A DNA stretch of 64,000 nucleotides from AR12 sp036265915. GTDB lineage: Bacteria; Methylomirabilota; Methylomirabilia; Rokubacteriales; CSP1-6. Below the pieces are notes generated by a model. The model saw nothing but the letters and a program-made list of their open reading frames with translations. It was not told the DNA's origin and did not search any database. The stretch spans positions 1 through 64,000 of the forward strand of contig DATAOC010000121.1 in the NCBI GenBank assembly GCA_036265915.1, given 5' to 3'. The stretch's first letter is position 1; each line of letters begins with the position of its first letter. Of this stretch, positions 1 through 8,983 are shown piece by piece. The position numbers and the translations under genes were made by a program.

Positions 1-840
1 GACTGGTACATCGGCGCCACCACGCGCAACCTGGGTGTGCCCAAGGCGGTCCGCGAGCTGACCCACACGTTCGTGTACAACCGGATCGAGACGCTGGAGC
101 AGATTTTCGACGCTCACCCCGGCCAGGTGGCCGCCGTCATCATGGAGCCGGTCGGCATCGAGCCGCCGGTGCCGGGCTTTCTGGAGTCGGTGCGCGATAT
201 GTGCCGGCGTCACGGTGCACTCCTGATCTACGACGAGATCGTCACCGGCTTTCGGCTCGCGCTCGGGGGCGGACAGGAGTACTTCGGCGTCGTGCCGGAT
301 CTCGCCTGCTTCGGCAAGGGGATGTCGAACGGCCTGCCGGTGGCGGCGCTGGTCGGGCGGCGGGACGTCATGCGCTTGCTCGAAGACGTCTTCTTCTCCT
401 TCACGGCCGGTGGCGAGCTCGCGTCGCTCGCGGCGTGTCTGGCCACGATCGACAAGATGCAGCGCACGTCCACGATCGCTCAGCTCTGGGATCGCGGGCA
501 GCGGCTCCGCGACGAGGTGAATCGGCTGTCGACGGCGGCGGGCACCGACGGTGCGATTCGCTGCGCCGGACTCGGCCCGCGGACGGTGATGAATTTCCTC
601 ACGCCGGCCGGTGAGCCCTGGTGGGAGCTCAAGAGCCTGTTCCTGCAGGAATGCGTGCGCCGCGGAATGCTCTTCAGCGGCGCGCACAACATGGCCCTTG
701 CCCACGGCGAGCCGGAAGTCGCGTTCGCCTGCCGGGTCTACCGCGAGGTCTTTCCCGTCGTTGCCGACGCAATCCGCCGGGGCGATATACGATCGCGCCT
801 CGAGGGACTGCCCGTCGAGCCGGTGTTCCGCAGGCCATGA
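1..840 (+). CDS. Class III PLP aminotransferase, glutamate-1-semialdehyde-aminomutase-like (5' truncated)
   Basis: The frame is open from base 1, so the N-terminus lies outside the window. About 279 residues are visible. The visible part begins with a DWYIGATTRN segment typical of the GSA-aminomutase-like branch. It keeps the cofactor-binding YDEIVTGFR (bases about 229-255) and the PLP lysine in FGKGMSNGLP (Lys codon 316-318). Members of this branch found in glycan clusters usually act on sugar or amino-sugar precursors rather than in haem synthesis. That is family knowledge; the substrate here is unknown. The stop overlaps the next start as ATGA, so it is co-translated with the GNAT gene. 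It may be a hydroxymethyl-sugar or nonulosonate-pathway aminotransferase; true HemL is less likely because no tetrapyrrole gene is nearby. Confidence 0.85.
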   Translation, partial: DWYIGATTRNLGVPKAVRELTHTFVYNRIETLEQIFDAHPGQVAAVIMEPVGIEPPVPGFLESVRDMCRRHGALLIYDEIVTGFRLALGGGQEYFGVVPDLACFGKGMSNGLPVAALVGRRDVMRLLEDVFFSFTAGGELASLAACLATIDKMQRTSTIAQLWDRGQRLRDEVNRLSTAAGTDGAIRCAGLGPRTVMNFLTPAGEPWWELKSLFLQECVRRGMLFSGAHNMALAHGEPEVAFACRVYREVFPVVADAIRRGDIRSRLEGLPVEPVFRRP

Positions 841-1427
841 CGGCGCCGGTGCCGACGTTCCTGGGGACGGAGCATGTGATTCTGCGGCCGCTCTCCTCCG
901 GCGATGCGGCGGTGATGGCGCCATGGGTCAACGACGATGCCGTCACGTACTTCATGTTCACCGGCCAGCGTCCGGTGACGGTGGACCAGCTGGCCGAGTC
1001 GCTCCGACGGCAGACCGAGGATCCCGCGCACGTCGTCTTCTTCGTGTGTGATCGCGTCTCGGGTGCCGGTGTCGGAACGGCCGGTCTGTACGACATCAAT
1101 CCGACGGCACGGAAGGCGGAATTCCGGATACTGCTCGGCGCGCGTGAGTTCTGGAACAAGGGGTACGGCACGGAGGTGACCGAGGCGCTGACGTTCTACG
1201 GGTTCGACCGACTGAACCTGAACAAGGTCTGGCTCGGCGTCACCGACGACAACAAGGGAGGCCTTCGTGCCTACGAGAAGGCCGGCTTCCGTCAGGAAGG
1301 CCGACTCCGGCAGGAGCTGTACCGCAATAGCCGTTACTACGATGCGATCCGCATGTCCGTGCTGCGGGAGGAGTACTACCCCGACATGCACGCCGCACAC
1401 GCCAAACGGTTCGGGAGGCAGGCATGA
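837..1427 (+). CDS. GNAT-family N-acetyltransferase (RimJ/RimL/PseH-like)
   Basis: A 196-residue single-domain acetyltransferase. The ATG at 837 overlaps the upstream TGA, and this start removes a non-homologous-looking N-terminal extension. The acetyl-CoA pyrophosphate-binding turn is seen as FWNKGYGTEV (around residues 104-113), followed by the family's LNLNKVWLGV strand and the AYEKAGF motif near the C-terminus. Within a nonulosonic-acid cluster such proteins often N-acetylate an amino-sugar nucleotide made by a neighbouring aminotransferase (PseH/LegH logic). The adjacent aminotransferase genes fit that reading. A ribosomal-protein acetyltransferase would look similar, so the substrate is inferred from context only. 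Confidence 0.85.
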   Translation: MTAPVPTFLGTEHVILRPLSSGDAAVMAPWVNDDAVTYFMFTGQRPVTVDQLAESLRRQTEDPAHVVFFVCDRVSGAGVGTAGLYDINPTARKAEFRILLGAREFWNKGYGTEVTEALTFYGFDRLNLNKVWLGVTDDNKGGLRAYEKAGFRQEGRLRQELYRNSRYYDAIRMSVLREEYYPDMHAAHAKRFGRQA

Positions 1428-2680
1428 GCGACCTGGCGCTTCTCGGGGGCACCAAGACACGGACGACGCCGTTCCCGCCGTATCCCGTCATCGGCGAGGC
1501 GGAGCGTCGCGCGATCATCGACGTGCTCGACGAGGGACGGCTCAGCACGTTCATCGCGAGCCCGGGCGAGCACTTCCTCGGCGGCCGCCGCATCCGGCAG
1601 TTCGAGGCCGAGTTCGCGGACTTCCACGGTGTCCGCTACGCGGTGGCCTTCAACTCGGCGACCGCGGCATTGCACGCCGCCGTCGTCGGCTGTGGTGTGC
1701 AGCCAGGGGAAGAAGTCATCGTCCCTCCGTACACCTTCACCTCGACGGCGACCTGCGCGCTGATGCACGGCGCCATCCCCGTCTTTGCCGACGTCGAGGA
1801 GGAAGGCTTCTGCCTCGATCCGAAAAGCGTCGAGACCGTGGTGTCGTCGCGCAGCCGCGTGATGATTCCGGTTCATCTCTTCGGTCAGCCGGCCGCGATG
1901 GACGAGCTGCTCGAGGTGGCGCGGCGCTATCGACTGCGCGTCGTCGAAGACTGCGCCCAGGCTCCCGGCGCCGTCTACAAGGGGCGCAAGGTCGGCACGC
2001 TCGGTGATTGCGGCATCTTCTCCTTCCAGGAGACGAAGAATCTGATGACGGGCGAAGGCGGCATGCTCATCACGAACGATCCGACGATCGCCGACGTCGC
2101 GCGATTGCTACGGAATCACGGCGAGGCCGCGGTGGCGCCCGGCGAGGCCCGCTCGTACAAGGCCGAGGTGCTCGGCTGGAACTACCGCATGACGGAGTTC
2201 GAAGCCGCCCTCGGCCGTGTGCAGCTCGCGCAGCTGGGCGAGCAGAATGGCGCGCGCCAGCGCCTCGCCGCCCACCTGACCCGTGCCCTCGAAGGCGTCC
2301 GGGGCTTGCGCGTGCCGCCGCTGCGGGGCGACGTCGAGCACGTGTATTACGTGTATCCCTTGCTCTTCGACGAGGCGGCGTGGGGCGCGCCGCGTGCAAA
2401 GGTGCTGGCCGCCATCAATGCCGAGGGGGTGCCCATCAGCGGCGGGTACGTGAAGCCGCTGTATCTGTCACCGCTCTACCAGGAGCGCCGTGCGACGGCA
2501 TTCCGGTCGTATTCCGGCGACGCCCGTTACGAGGAGGGCATCTGTCCCGCCGTGGAGCGGCTGCACAATCAGACGATGGTCCTGCTGGCCATCGTACGAC
2601 CGCCGGCCACCGAGTCGGACATGGACGACGTCGCCCGTGCGATCCAGAAGGTCTGGCGCTGTCGTGGCGAGCTGGTGTGA
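1424..2680 (+). CDS. DegT/DnrJ/EryC1/StrS-family sugar aminotransferase
   Basis: A 418-residue fold-type I PLP enzyme that would transfer an amino group to a keto-sugar or keto-cyclitol. The start region LALLGGTKTRT, the Asp of VVEDCAQAPG (residue 176) and the Schiff-base Lys205 in FSFQETKNL are all present. The opening GGT-K-R and PPYPVIGEAE pattern is closer to the AHBA-synthase/scyllo-inosose aminotransferase branch than to the PseC/LegC branch, which usually begins PLSKP or IPYG. The ATG overlaps the GNAT stop by 4 bases and the PhyH gene follows 13 bases after its own stop. It probably supplies the amine for the preceding acetyltransferase; the sugar is not determinable from sequence. 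Confidence 0.9.
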   Translation: MSDLALLGGTKTRTTPFPPYPVIGEAERRAIIDVLDEGRLSTFIASPGEHFLGGRRIRQFEAEFADFHGVRYAVAFNSATAALHAAVVGCGVQPGEEVIVPPYTFTSTATCALMHGAIPVFADVEEEGFCLDPKSVETVVSSRSRVMIPVHLFGQPAAMDELLEVARRYRLRVVEDCAQAPGAVYKGRKVGTLGDCGIFSFQETKNLMTGEGGMLITNDPTIADVARLLRNHGEAAVAPGEARSYKAEVLGWNYRMTEFEAALGRVQLAQLGEQNGARQRLAAHLTRALEGVRGLRVPPLRGDVEHVYYVYPLLFDEAAWGAPRAKVLAAINAEGVPISGGYVKPLYLSPLYQERRATAFRSYSGDARYEEGICPAVERLHNQTMVLLAIVRPPATESDMDDVARAIQKVWRCRGELV

Positions 2681-2693
2681 TCGGGAGCCATCG

Positions 2694-3626
2694 ATGCAAG
2701 GCTTGACCGCTCTCAAGCAGCGGCTCGGCGATCACCTGCAGTACCGCGCGATCGTCAAGCATCGCTCCAAGCTCGGGCGCGATCTTGCTCCCCGCTACAC
2801 CCAGTATCTCGAGCGCTGCCGCGCCGCCGTCTCTCCGGCCGATGTCGTTCCGGACGAGCTCTCGCACGCGGTGCAGGAATTCGACCGACGCGGGTTTACC
2901 TCGTTCAGGACCGAGGACGACGGCCGCCGCGCGGCGAGCATGCTCGCGCGGATCCAGGACGAGGAGCGCCGCGGCGGCGACGTCTGGGACGGTGACCGCC
3001 GCTATCGGCGCGAGATCTACACGACGTTCCCCGAGATCGAAGGCTTCTTCCGTGGCGCGCTCGGCCAGTTCCTCACGGCGACTTACCGTGCGCACTTCAA
3101 GATCTTCTTCGGCGTGCTCTACAAGTCTGAGCGGCTCGGCGACGCTCCGGTCGGCTCGCAGCTGTGGCACGCCGACGGCGGCCCGGGCACCTGCATCAAC
3201 GTCATGATCTACCTGAAGGACGTCGACGCCGCCGACGGCGCGATGGAGTGCTTGCCGTGGGAGCTGTCGCTCAAGCTCTACCGCGGAGAGCTCGCGATCG
3301 TTCGCGAGTTCCTCGGCCGCACCCGACGCGACGGCAGAACGCCCACGCGTGACGAGATAAGGGACGTCCGGTGCGACTACTACCGGCGCGAGATCGAGGC
3401 GCACTACCGCGCGGCGGTCGAGCAGCCCACCGGTCGGGCGGGCCTGATCCTGCCGTTCCGGAACAACATCGTGCACAAGGGCGGTTACCCTGCGGCCGGT
3501 CGTACGCGGTACGTGTGCGTATTCCATGTGTACCCGTCCGACCGACCCACTCCCTGGGAGCGCTACCGCCGTGACGGGATCGCGAAGGCCGGTAACTTCC
3601 CCCGGGATCCCGCCGCGGAATTCTGA
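2694..3626 (+). CDS. Phytanoyl-CoA dioxygenase-like 2-oxoglutarate/Fe(II) oxygenase
   Basis: A 310-residue protein with the facial triad of the PhyH family: His159-x-Asp161 in LWHADGGPGT and a distal His261 in NNIVHKGGYP. An arginine about ten residues later (GRTRYV) is well placed to hold 2-oxoglutarate. Such enzymes hydroxylate small molecules, sugars or lipid tails in secondary metabolism and glycan loci. The first 60 residues resemble no domain I recognise. The ATG at 2694 is chosen because it is the first in-frame start after the DegT stop and is followed by a plausible N-terminus. Hydroxylation of a glycan precursor or its lipid anchor is inferred from context. Confidence 0.75.
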   Translation: MQGLTALKQRLGDHLQYRAIVKHRSKLGRDLAPRYTQYLERCRAAVSPADVVPDELSHAVQEFDRRGFTSFRTEDDGRRAASMLARIQDEERRGGDVWDGDRRYRREIYTTFPEIEGFFRGALGQFLTATYRAHFKIFFGVLYKSERLGDAPVGSQLWHADGGPGTCINVMIYLKDVDAADGAMECLPWELSLKLYRGELAIVREFLGRTRRDGRTPTRDEIRDVRCDYYRREIEAHYRAAVEQPTGRAGLILPFRNNIVHKGGYPAAGRTRYVCVFHVYPSDRPTPWERYRRDGIAKAGNFPRDPAAEF

Positions 3627-3630
3627 GCCG

Positions 3631-4410
3631 GTGAATCCCATCGCCGCCCTGGTGCGCGCCGTTCATCGTCCGGCCGACGTGCCGGCCGGCGTCGGCGTGT
3701 CGCGGACACTGCTCCGCCAGCCGAGGATATTCGATCTCGTATCCCTTGCGCTGCAGCTGGGTCACATCCGGCGGCTGGACCGCATCCATGATGGCGACGC
3801 CGGCGACGAGTTCTTCACGAAGGTCAAGGACTACAACAGCGGCGTGACACAGCGCAAGGTCGTCACCACGACCCGCCGCGCGGAAGCGCTGTACCAGCTG
3901 CTGACGACCCCGGCCCGGGACGTGCGTCACGAGCGTCTGCTGATCGTGGGGCCACGCAACATTCAGGAGCTCTACATCGCCTGGCTCTACGGTTATCGCT
4001 GGCGCAACATGCACGGGATCGATCTCTATTCGACGCACCGCAAGATCCTGGTGATGAACATGGAGGCGGTCGGGTTTCGCGACGCTGCGTTTCACGCCGT
4101 CGTCATGGCGAACACGCTGTCGTATGCGAAGGACACATTTCGGTGCCTGGGCGAGATGGCTCGCGTGCTGGCGCCGGGCGGACGGTTCGTGTTCGGCGCG
4201 ACGTACTTCCCGCAGAGCCGGGACTGGCCGGGCAATCTCGTTTCCGGCGCCGAGATCCGCGAGATGCTCAAGCGGCTCGGCTTGCGGCTCACGGCCTATC
4301 AGGCATTCGACAAGATCAATTCGCTCGGGGGACAGCAGACGGCGCACGTGTTTGCGGTTCAGAAGCCGGACCCCGCGCAGCCGGGCTTCGACCGCGTGAG
4401 CTGGATGTGA
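3631..4410 (+). CDS. SAM-dependent methyltransferase-like protein
   Basis: A 259-residue protein starting at GTG 3631, four bases after the PhyH stop. The Rossmann motif I is weak: RLLIVGPRNIQELY (residues 102-115) replaces the usual ExGxGxG. Later motifs are clear: a VVMANTLSYAKD segment like the motif IV/post-IV region and LAPGGRFVFG (residues 180-189) like motif V. The fold therefore looks like a class I methyltransferase whose SAM loop has diverged. It may methylate a sugar of this locus or may be non-catalytic. The stop overlaps the next GTG start. Confidence 0.6.
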   Translation: MNPIAALVRAVHRPADVPAGVGVSRTLLRQPRIFDLVSLALQLGHIRRLDRIHDGDAGDEFFTKVKDYNSGVTQRKVVTTTRRAEALYQLLTTPARDVRHERLLIVGPRNIQELYIAWLYGYRWRNMHGIDLYSTHRKILVMNMEAVGFRDAAFHAVVMANTLSYAKDTFRCLGEMARVLAPGGRFVFGATYFPQSRDWPGNLVSGAEIREMLKRLGLRLTAYQAFDKINSLGGQQTAHVFAVQKPDPAQPGFDRVSWM

Positions 4411-6047
4411 CTCGGCGCAGCGTCGTCCGACGGGTTCGCGGCGCCGGCCGGCGTCTCGCCGTCCGCGTCCGGCAGCTCGCGCCACCCGCGCTCATCGCGC
4501 GGGCGCGCGTTGCCCGGCAGCGCGCCGAGACGGAGCGTCTGCTGGCGGCACTCCCGGCCGCCGGACGCCTGACCACGACCCCGAGCTCGGTGCTCGTCGA
4601 TGCGATGTACGACAATCCCAATTACTGGATCCGCTACGCGCTCCTGCGTGCCGCGCTGGGCTGGCGCGGGGAGGTCGGCGTCCTCGGCCCGTACAGGAGC
4701 CGCGAGGCGCGGCGTACGCTCCACAGACTCGGTGTTTCGGAGACCGCGCGGCTCGATGCGCGCCGGCGCCCCGACGTGGACAGGTCCGCGGAGGCGAGGC
4801 GGCTGCTGGGAGCGACTGCGACCGCGGCCGACATCCTGCAATGGCGGCTCCCCGAAGAATTTCCACCCGACTTCGTCTACGACGGACTGCTGAAGCGGCA
4901 GCGAGCGGCGGTGGTGGATCTCGAGGACCCGCGGCTGCCGGAGCACGTCGCCGAGGCCCTCGAAAGCCTCGCCGCCGCGCGGCATCTCGTCGAATCACGC
5001 CGCGTCGACGCCGTCGTCCTTTCCCACGCGGTGAATTTCCAGTTCGCATCCCTGGCGTGGGTTGCACTGCGGCGCCGGATACCGGTGCTGTTGGTGCAGG
5101 GATGCTATGGCGTGTCGCGGTTCGTCAGGCTCGACAGCCCGCGCGACATCTACAACACGGTGGATCGGCCGACCGGACGCGACCTGGACGGCCTCGACGG
5201 CGACCGTGCAAGCCGGCTCGCGGCGGCCGGCCGCGCGTATATCGAGCGCCGCCTGGCGGGGCATACCGAAGACCTCGGCGCCCTGTACGCGTTTCAGCGC
5301 GCCGCCGACATGCCGGGGCGTGATGCGATCGTGCGGAATTTCGGCTGGGACGGGGAACGCCCGATCATCGCCGTGTACGCGTCGAACTGGTTCGACTTTC
5401 CGCATCCGTGCGGGATGACGCAGTTCCGGGACTTCCTGGACTGGATGCGCGCGACGCTCGATGCCGCGATCGCCAATCGGCGCGTGAACTGGCTGTTCAA
5501 GGCGCATCCGTGCGACGCGTGGTACGGCGGCGTGACGCTGTCCGACCTGGTCCCGCCCCTCGATCGCTACCGGCATGTGCGGCTCGTGCCGTCGGCATGG
5601 AACGGCTCGGCCGTGCTGCGCGCAGTCGACGGGCTCGTGACCGTGCACGGGACGGCCGGCATCGAGTTCGCCGCGGCCGGCAAGCCCGTCCTCGTCGCGG
5701 ATCGCGGCTGGTATGACGACGCCGGCTTCGTCCGGTCGCCGCGGACGCGCGAGGAGTACGTCGACGCGCTGGCCGGCGACTGGTGGAAGGATCTCGATCT
5801 CGACGTCTCCGCCCGTCGTGCACAGGTGTTCGCCGGCTGGTACTTCGGCCGCCCGGCCTGGCACGAGCGCTTCGTCTTCGAGGATGATCCTCGTCAGGCG
5901 GAGATCTATCGCACCGCGCCGGCGCTGCTCACCGGGTCCCCACGCGCCCTGGCGCGAGAGCTGGAGACGATCCGAGCGTGGTTCACCTCCGGCCGTCGGC
6001 ACTATCACACGTTCAAGATGAGTCTGGCGAATGACTTCACCGTCTAG
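4407..6047 (+). CDS. Capsule-polysaccharide-biosynthesis-like protein (KpsS/CDP-glycerol-transferase-like GT-B)
   Basis: A 546-residue cytoplasmic protein. GTG 4407 overlaps the previous stop and replaces a much longer upstream-open frame that is only a shadow of the methyltransferase gene. The C-terminal third carries FKAHPCDAWYGG (around residue 366) and VTVHGTAGIEFAAAGKPVL (around 412-430). That H-P plus S/G-T-x-x-x-E pattern is characteristic of Capsule_synth (KpsS/KpsC) and CDP-glycerol phosphotransferase-like GT-B proteins. It could transfer Kdo, a nonulosonate or a polyol phosphate onto the lipid-linked glycan. The N-terminal half is arginine-rich and not recognised. It overlaps the ABC transporter gene by 17 bases. 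Confidence 0.65.
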   Translation: MTRRSVVRRVRGAGRRLAVRVRQLAPPALIARARVARQRAETERLLAALPAAGRLTTTPSSVLVDAMYDNPNYWIRYALLRAALGWRGEVGVLGPYRSREARRTLHRLGVSETARLDARRRPDVDRSAEARRLLGATATAADILQWRLPEEFPPDFVYDGLLKRQRAAVVDLEDPRLPEHVAEALESLAAARHLVESRRVDAVVLSHAVNFQFASLAWVALRRRIPVLLVQGCYGVSRFVRLDSPRDIYNTVDRPTGRDLDGLDGDRASRLAAAGRAYIERRLAGHTEDLGALYAFQRAADMPGRDAIVRNFGWDGERPIIAVYASNWFDFPHPCGMTQFRDFLDWMRATLDAAIANRRVNWLFKAHPCDAWYGGVTLSDLVPPLDRYRHVRLVPSAWNGSAVLRAVDGLVTVHGTAGIEFAAAGKPVLVADRGWYDDAGFVRSPRTREEYVDALAGDWWKDLDLDVSARRAQVFAGWYFGRPAWHERFVFEDDPRQAEIYRTAPALLTGSPRALARELETIRAWFTSGRRHYHTFKMSLANDFTV

Positions 6048-7923
6048 CCTCGTGGACCGCGCGGTTGGCAGCCTGCGCGTGCGAGGCGCGGCGCTCGTCA
6101 CCGCCGCGCAGTGGCGTCGCTTCGCCGGCGGGATCGCGGCCGGCGTACGGCTGCTGTCGCCGGCCGAGACGCGGCGCGGTCTTTACCTCGCCGGGACGCT
6201 CCTCGTGGCGAGCGCGCTCGAGATCGTCACGGTGGCGGCGCTGTTGCCGTTCATCAACATCGTCATCCAGCCCACCTCGATCACCAGCAACCGCGTGCTG
6301 AGCCGACTGTACGAGCTGTCCGGGGTGTCGAATGTCTCCGACTTCGTATTTCTGGTCGGCGCCGGCGTCATCGTCGTGACCGTCGCGAGCTCGGCCGCCA
6401 GCTGGATCGTCCTGCAGGCGCAGAACCGATTCGCCGCGTCATGCCAGACCCGGCTGGCCACCGAGCTGCTGGAGCGCGCGCTGGCGGCCCCGTACGTGTG
6501 GTTCTTGTCGCGCAATTCGACCACGCTGTCACGCCTGGTCTACGACGACGTGGTCATCTGGAGCCGCGCGTTCGTGCAGCGACTGCTGATGATGACGAAG
6601 GACGTGCTGGTGGTCGTGATGGCGATGGCACTGGTCCTCGCGCTGTCCCCGCGCACGGGCATCGCGGTGGTGCTGGCCATGGCCGTGCTCGGTGCCGTCT
6701 CCGTGTCGCTGACCCGTCCGCTGATGACGCGGCTTGCCGTCGACAAGCGAGCCGCCCTCGACCGCACGCTGTTGCTCGCGAACCAGGCGTTCGCGGGAAT
6801 CAAGGACGTCAAGCTCACGAGCAGGCAGCGGCACTTCGCCGAGCTCTTCAACGGCGCGTACTCCACCGTGTCGGACACGCACGCCGCGCTGAACGTGTGG
6901 CAGGAGACGCCGACGCTGGTCATGCGTCTGCTCGCCCATCTCACGCTCGTCATCCTGGCCCTCGCATTCTGGCGCATGGGCATCGGCGGCGGTCAGATCG
7001 CCACCCAGCTCGCCCTGTTGCTCGTGGTGACCACGAAGGTCGCGCCGGCGGTGAGCGCGCTGTCGACGGCGATCGGGAACCTGGTCAACTCGATGCCGCA
7101 CATCGACGCCATCCGGCAGGCGTTCGACAGTATCGAGGCCGCCGAGCTCGCATCCGCCGACCGGGCTCGTGGCGGCAAGCCGGCCGGTGACTGGCGCGAG
7201 ATCCGGTTCGACAACGTCGGCTATCGCTATCCCGGTGCGTCGGAGTGGGCCCTCCGCGGCCTCTCTGTGAAGCTGCAGCGCGACGGCTCCTATGGCATCG
7301 TCGGGCGGTCGGCGGCGGGGAAGAGCACGCTCGTCGATCTGCTCGTGCGTCTGCTGGAGCCGACCGCCGGATGCATGTCGATCGATGGTGAACCCGCCGC
7401 CGCGCTCGACGCGCGCGACTGGCAGCGGCGCATCGGATATGTGCCGCAGGCGCCGTTCATCGCCGACGACACGCTGCGGGCGAACGTGGCGTTCGGCGTG
7501 CCGGCCGCGAGCATCGACGACACCTGGATCTTGGAGTGTCTGCGCATGGCGAACCTTGCGGCGCTTCCGGACCAGCTCGAGGGCGGTCTCGACACGCGAC
7601 TCGGAGAGCGCGGCTCCCGGCTGTCGGGCGGCCAGCGGCAGCGCGTGGCCATCGCGCGTGCCCTGTACAACCGGCCCGAGCTGCTCGTCCTCGACGAGGC
7701 CACGAGCGCGCTCGATTCGGTCAGCGAGAGCGAGGTCCACGCCGCACTCACGAACCTGCGCGGTCGCGTCATGCTGGTCACGATCGCGCATCGGGTCAGC
7801 ACGGTGGCGCCGTGTGACGAGATCTTCGTCCTGGAGGACGGCCAGCTGGCCGGGCGCGGGACGTTCGCGGAGCTGATCGATCAGCATCATCTCTTCCGCC
7901 GGATCGCCGATGCGAATGCGTGA
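6031..7923 (+). CDS. ABC transporter, fused permease-ATPase (MsbA/PglK-type flippase)
   Basis: A 630-residue half-transporter. The N-terminal 340 residues contain about six hydrophobic helices, with a clear first helix near residues 50-75. The C-terminal ATPase has Walker A GRSAAGKST (about 424-432), signature LSGGQRQRVAIARAL (about 530), Walker B LLVLDEATSAL (about 550) and switch His in TIAHRVST (about 585). Homologues flip lipid A, lipid-linked oligosaccharides (PglK) or export lipids. Sitting directly before the nonulosonate genes, it is the best candidate for the exporter of the lipid-linked glycan, since no Wzx-type flippase is visible in the window. It overlaps NeuB by 14 bases. Confidence 0.88.
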   Translation: MTSPSSLVDRAVGSLRVRGAALVTAAQWRRFAGGIAAGVRLLSPAETRRGLYLAGTLLVASALEIVTVAALLPFINIVIQPTSITSNRVLSRLYELSGVSNVSDFVFLVGAGVIVVTVASSAASWIVLQAQNRFAASCQTRLATELLERALAAPYVWFLSRNSTTLSRLVYDDVVIWSRAFVQRLLMMTKDVLVVVMAMALVLALSPRTGIAVVLAMAVLGAVSVSLTRPLMTRLAVDKRAALDRTLLLANQAFAGIKDVKLTSRQRHFAELFNGAYSTVSDTHAALNVWQETPTLVMRLLAHLTLVILALAFWRMGIGGGQIATQLALLLVVTTKVAPAVSALSTAIGNLVNSMPHIDAIRQAFDSIEAAELASADRARGGKPAGDWREIRFDNVGYRYPGASEWALRGLSVKLQRDGSYGIVGRSAAGKSTLVDLLVRLLEPTAGCMSIDGEPAAALDARDWQRRIGYVPQAPFIADDTLRANVAFGVPAASIDDTWILECLRMANLAALPDQLEGGLDTRLGERGSRLSGGQRQRVAIARALYNRPELLVLDEATSALDSVSESEVHAALTNLRGRVMLVTIAHRVSTVAPCDEIFVLEDGQLAGRGTFAELIDQHHLFRRIADANA

Positions 7924-8983
7924 GGCTGCGAGCGCGCCGTTCGGCATCGCGGGGCGAACGGTTGGCCCCGGCCAGCCCTGCTTCGTGATCGGCGAGGTCG
8001 CCCAGTCACACGACGGCAGCCTCGGCCAGGCCCATGCCTTCATCGACGCGATCGCCTCCGCCGGTGCCGATGCCATCAAGTTCCAGACGCACATCGCGGC
8101 CGCGGAGAGCACGCCGTCGGAGCCGTGGCGCATACGCTTCAGCCGTCAGGACGCGACGCGGTATGACTACTGGCGGCGCATGGAGTTCACGGAGCCGCAG
8201 TGGACGGGCCTCAAGGAGCACGCCGACGAGCGCGGTCTGGTGTTCCTGAGCTCGCCGTTCTCCAACGAGGCGGTCGATCTGCTGATCCGGATCGGCATGC
8301 CGGCGTGGAAGGTGGCCTCCGGTGAAGTCGCCAGTCGCCCGCTGCTGGAGCGGATGCTCGCCACCGGCCGGCCGATGTTGCTCTCGACCGGCATGAGTCC
8401 GGTCGACGAGGTCGACGCGACGGTCGCCCTCGTGCGCCGCGCCGGCTGTGCGCTCGCGGTGATGCAGGCCACGACCGCGTATCCGTGTCCGCCGGAGCGG
8501 CTCGGGTTGAACATGCTCGCGCTCTACCGCGATCGCTATGGCTGTCCGGTCGGGCTGTCGGATCACTCGGCGACGATCTACGCGGGGCTCGCCGCCGTCA
8601 CGCTCGGCTGCGACCTCCTGGAGGTGCACGTCACGCTGAGCCGCGAGATGTTCGGACCGGATGTGCCGGCCTCGGTCACCACCGGGGAGCTCCGGCAGCT
8701 GATCGACGGCATCCGGTTCATCGAGCGCGCGAAGGCAAGCCCCGTGGACAAGGACGCCATGGCCCGCGAGCTCCGTCCGTTGCGTGACGTGTTCGCGAAG
8801 AGCGTTGTCAGCCGCGAGGCATTGCCGGCGGGCACGATTCTCGGTCGCGACCATCTGGCCGTGAAGAAGCCGGGGAACGGGATTCCCGCCGGCGACATCG
8901 ACCGGGTGGTGGGACGCACGCTCGTGCGCGCCGTCGCGCCCGATCAACTGCTCACGTGGGAGGACCTGAATGGCGCAGACTAA
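7910..8983 (+). CDS. neuB: N-acetylneuraminate/nonulosonate synthase (NeuB/SpsE family)
   Basis: A 357-residue enzyme predicted to condense phosphoenolpyruvate with an N-acyl hexosamine to give a nine-carbon acid. The TIM barrel starts with FVIGEVAQSHDGS and carries KFQTH, SSPFSNEAVDLL, WKVASGE and LLSTGMS, all family hallmarks. The last 65 residues form the SAF (antifreeze-like) domain, including AVKKPGNGI and VVGRTLVRA. Two in-frame starts exist (7910 and 7916) and are not separable. Because the next gene is a hydrolysing NeuC-type epimerase, the substrate is probably free ManNAc or a 2,4-diamino analogue rather than the 6-phosphate. Product identity (Neu, Leg or a relative) is not resolved. 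Confidence 0.9.
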   Translation: MRMREAASAPFGIAGRTVGPGQPCFVIGEVAQSHDGSLGQAHAFIDAIASAGADAIKFQTHIAAAESTPSEPWRIRFSRQDATRYDYWRRMEFTEPQWTGLKEHADERGLVFLSSPFSNEAVDLLIRIGMPAWKVASGEVASRPLLERMLATGRPMLLSTGMSPVDEVDATVALVRRAGCALAVMQATTAYPCPPERLGLNMLALYRDRYGCPVGLSDHSATIYAGLAAVTLGCDLLEVHVTLSREMFGPDVPASVTTGELRQLIDGIRFIERAKASPVDKDAMARELRPLRDVFAKSVVSREALPAGTILGRDHLAVKKPGNGIPAGDIDRVVGRTLVRAVAPDQLLTWEDLNGAD

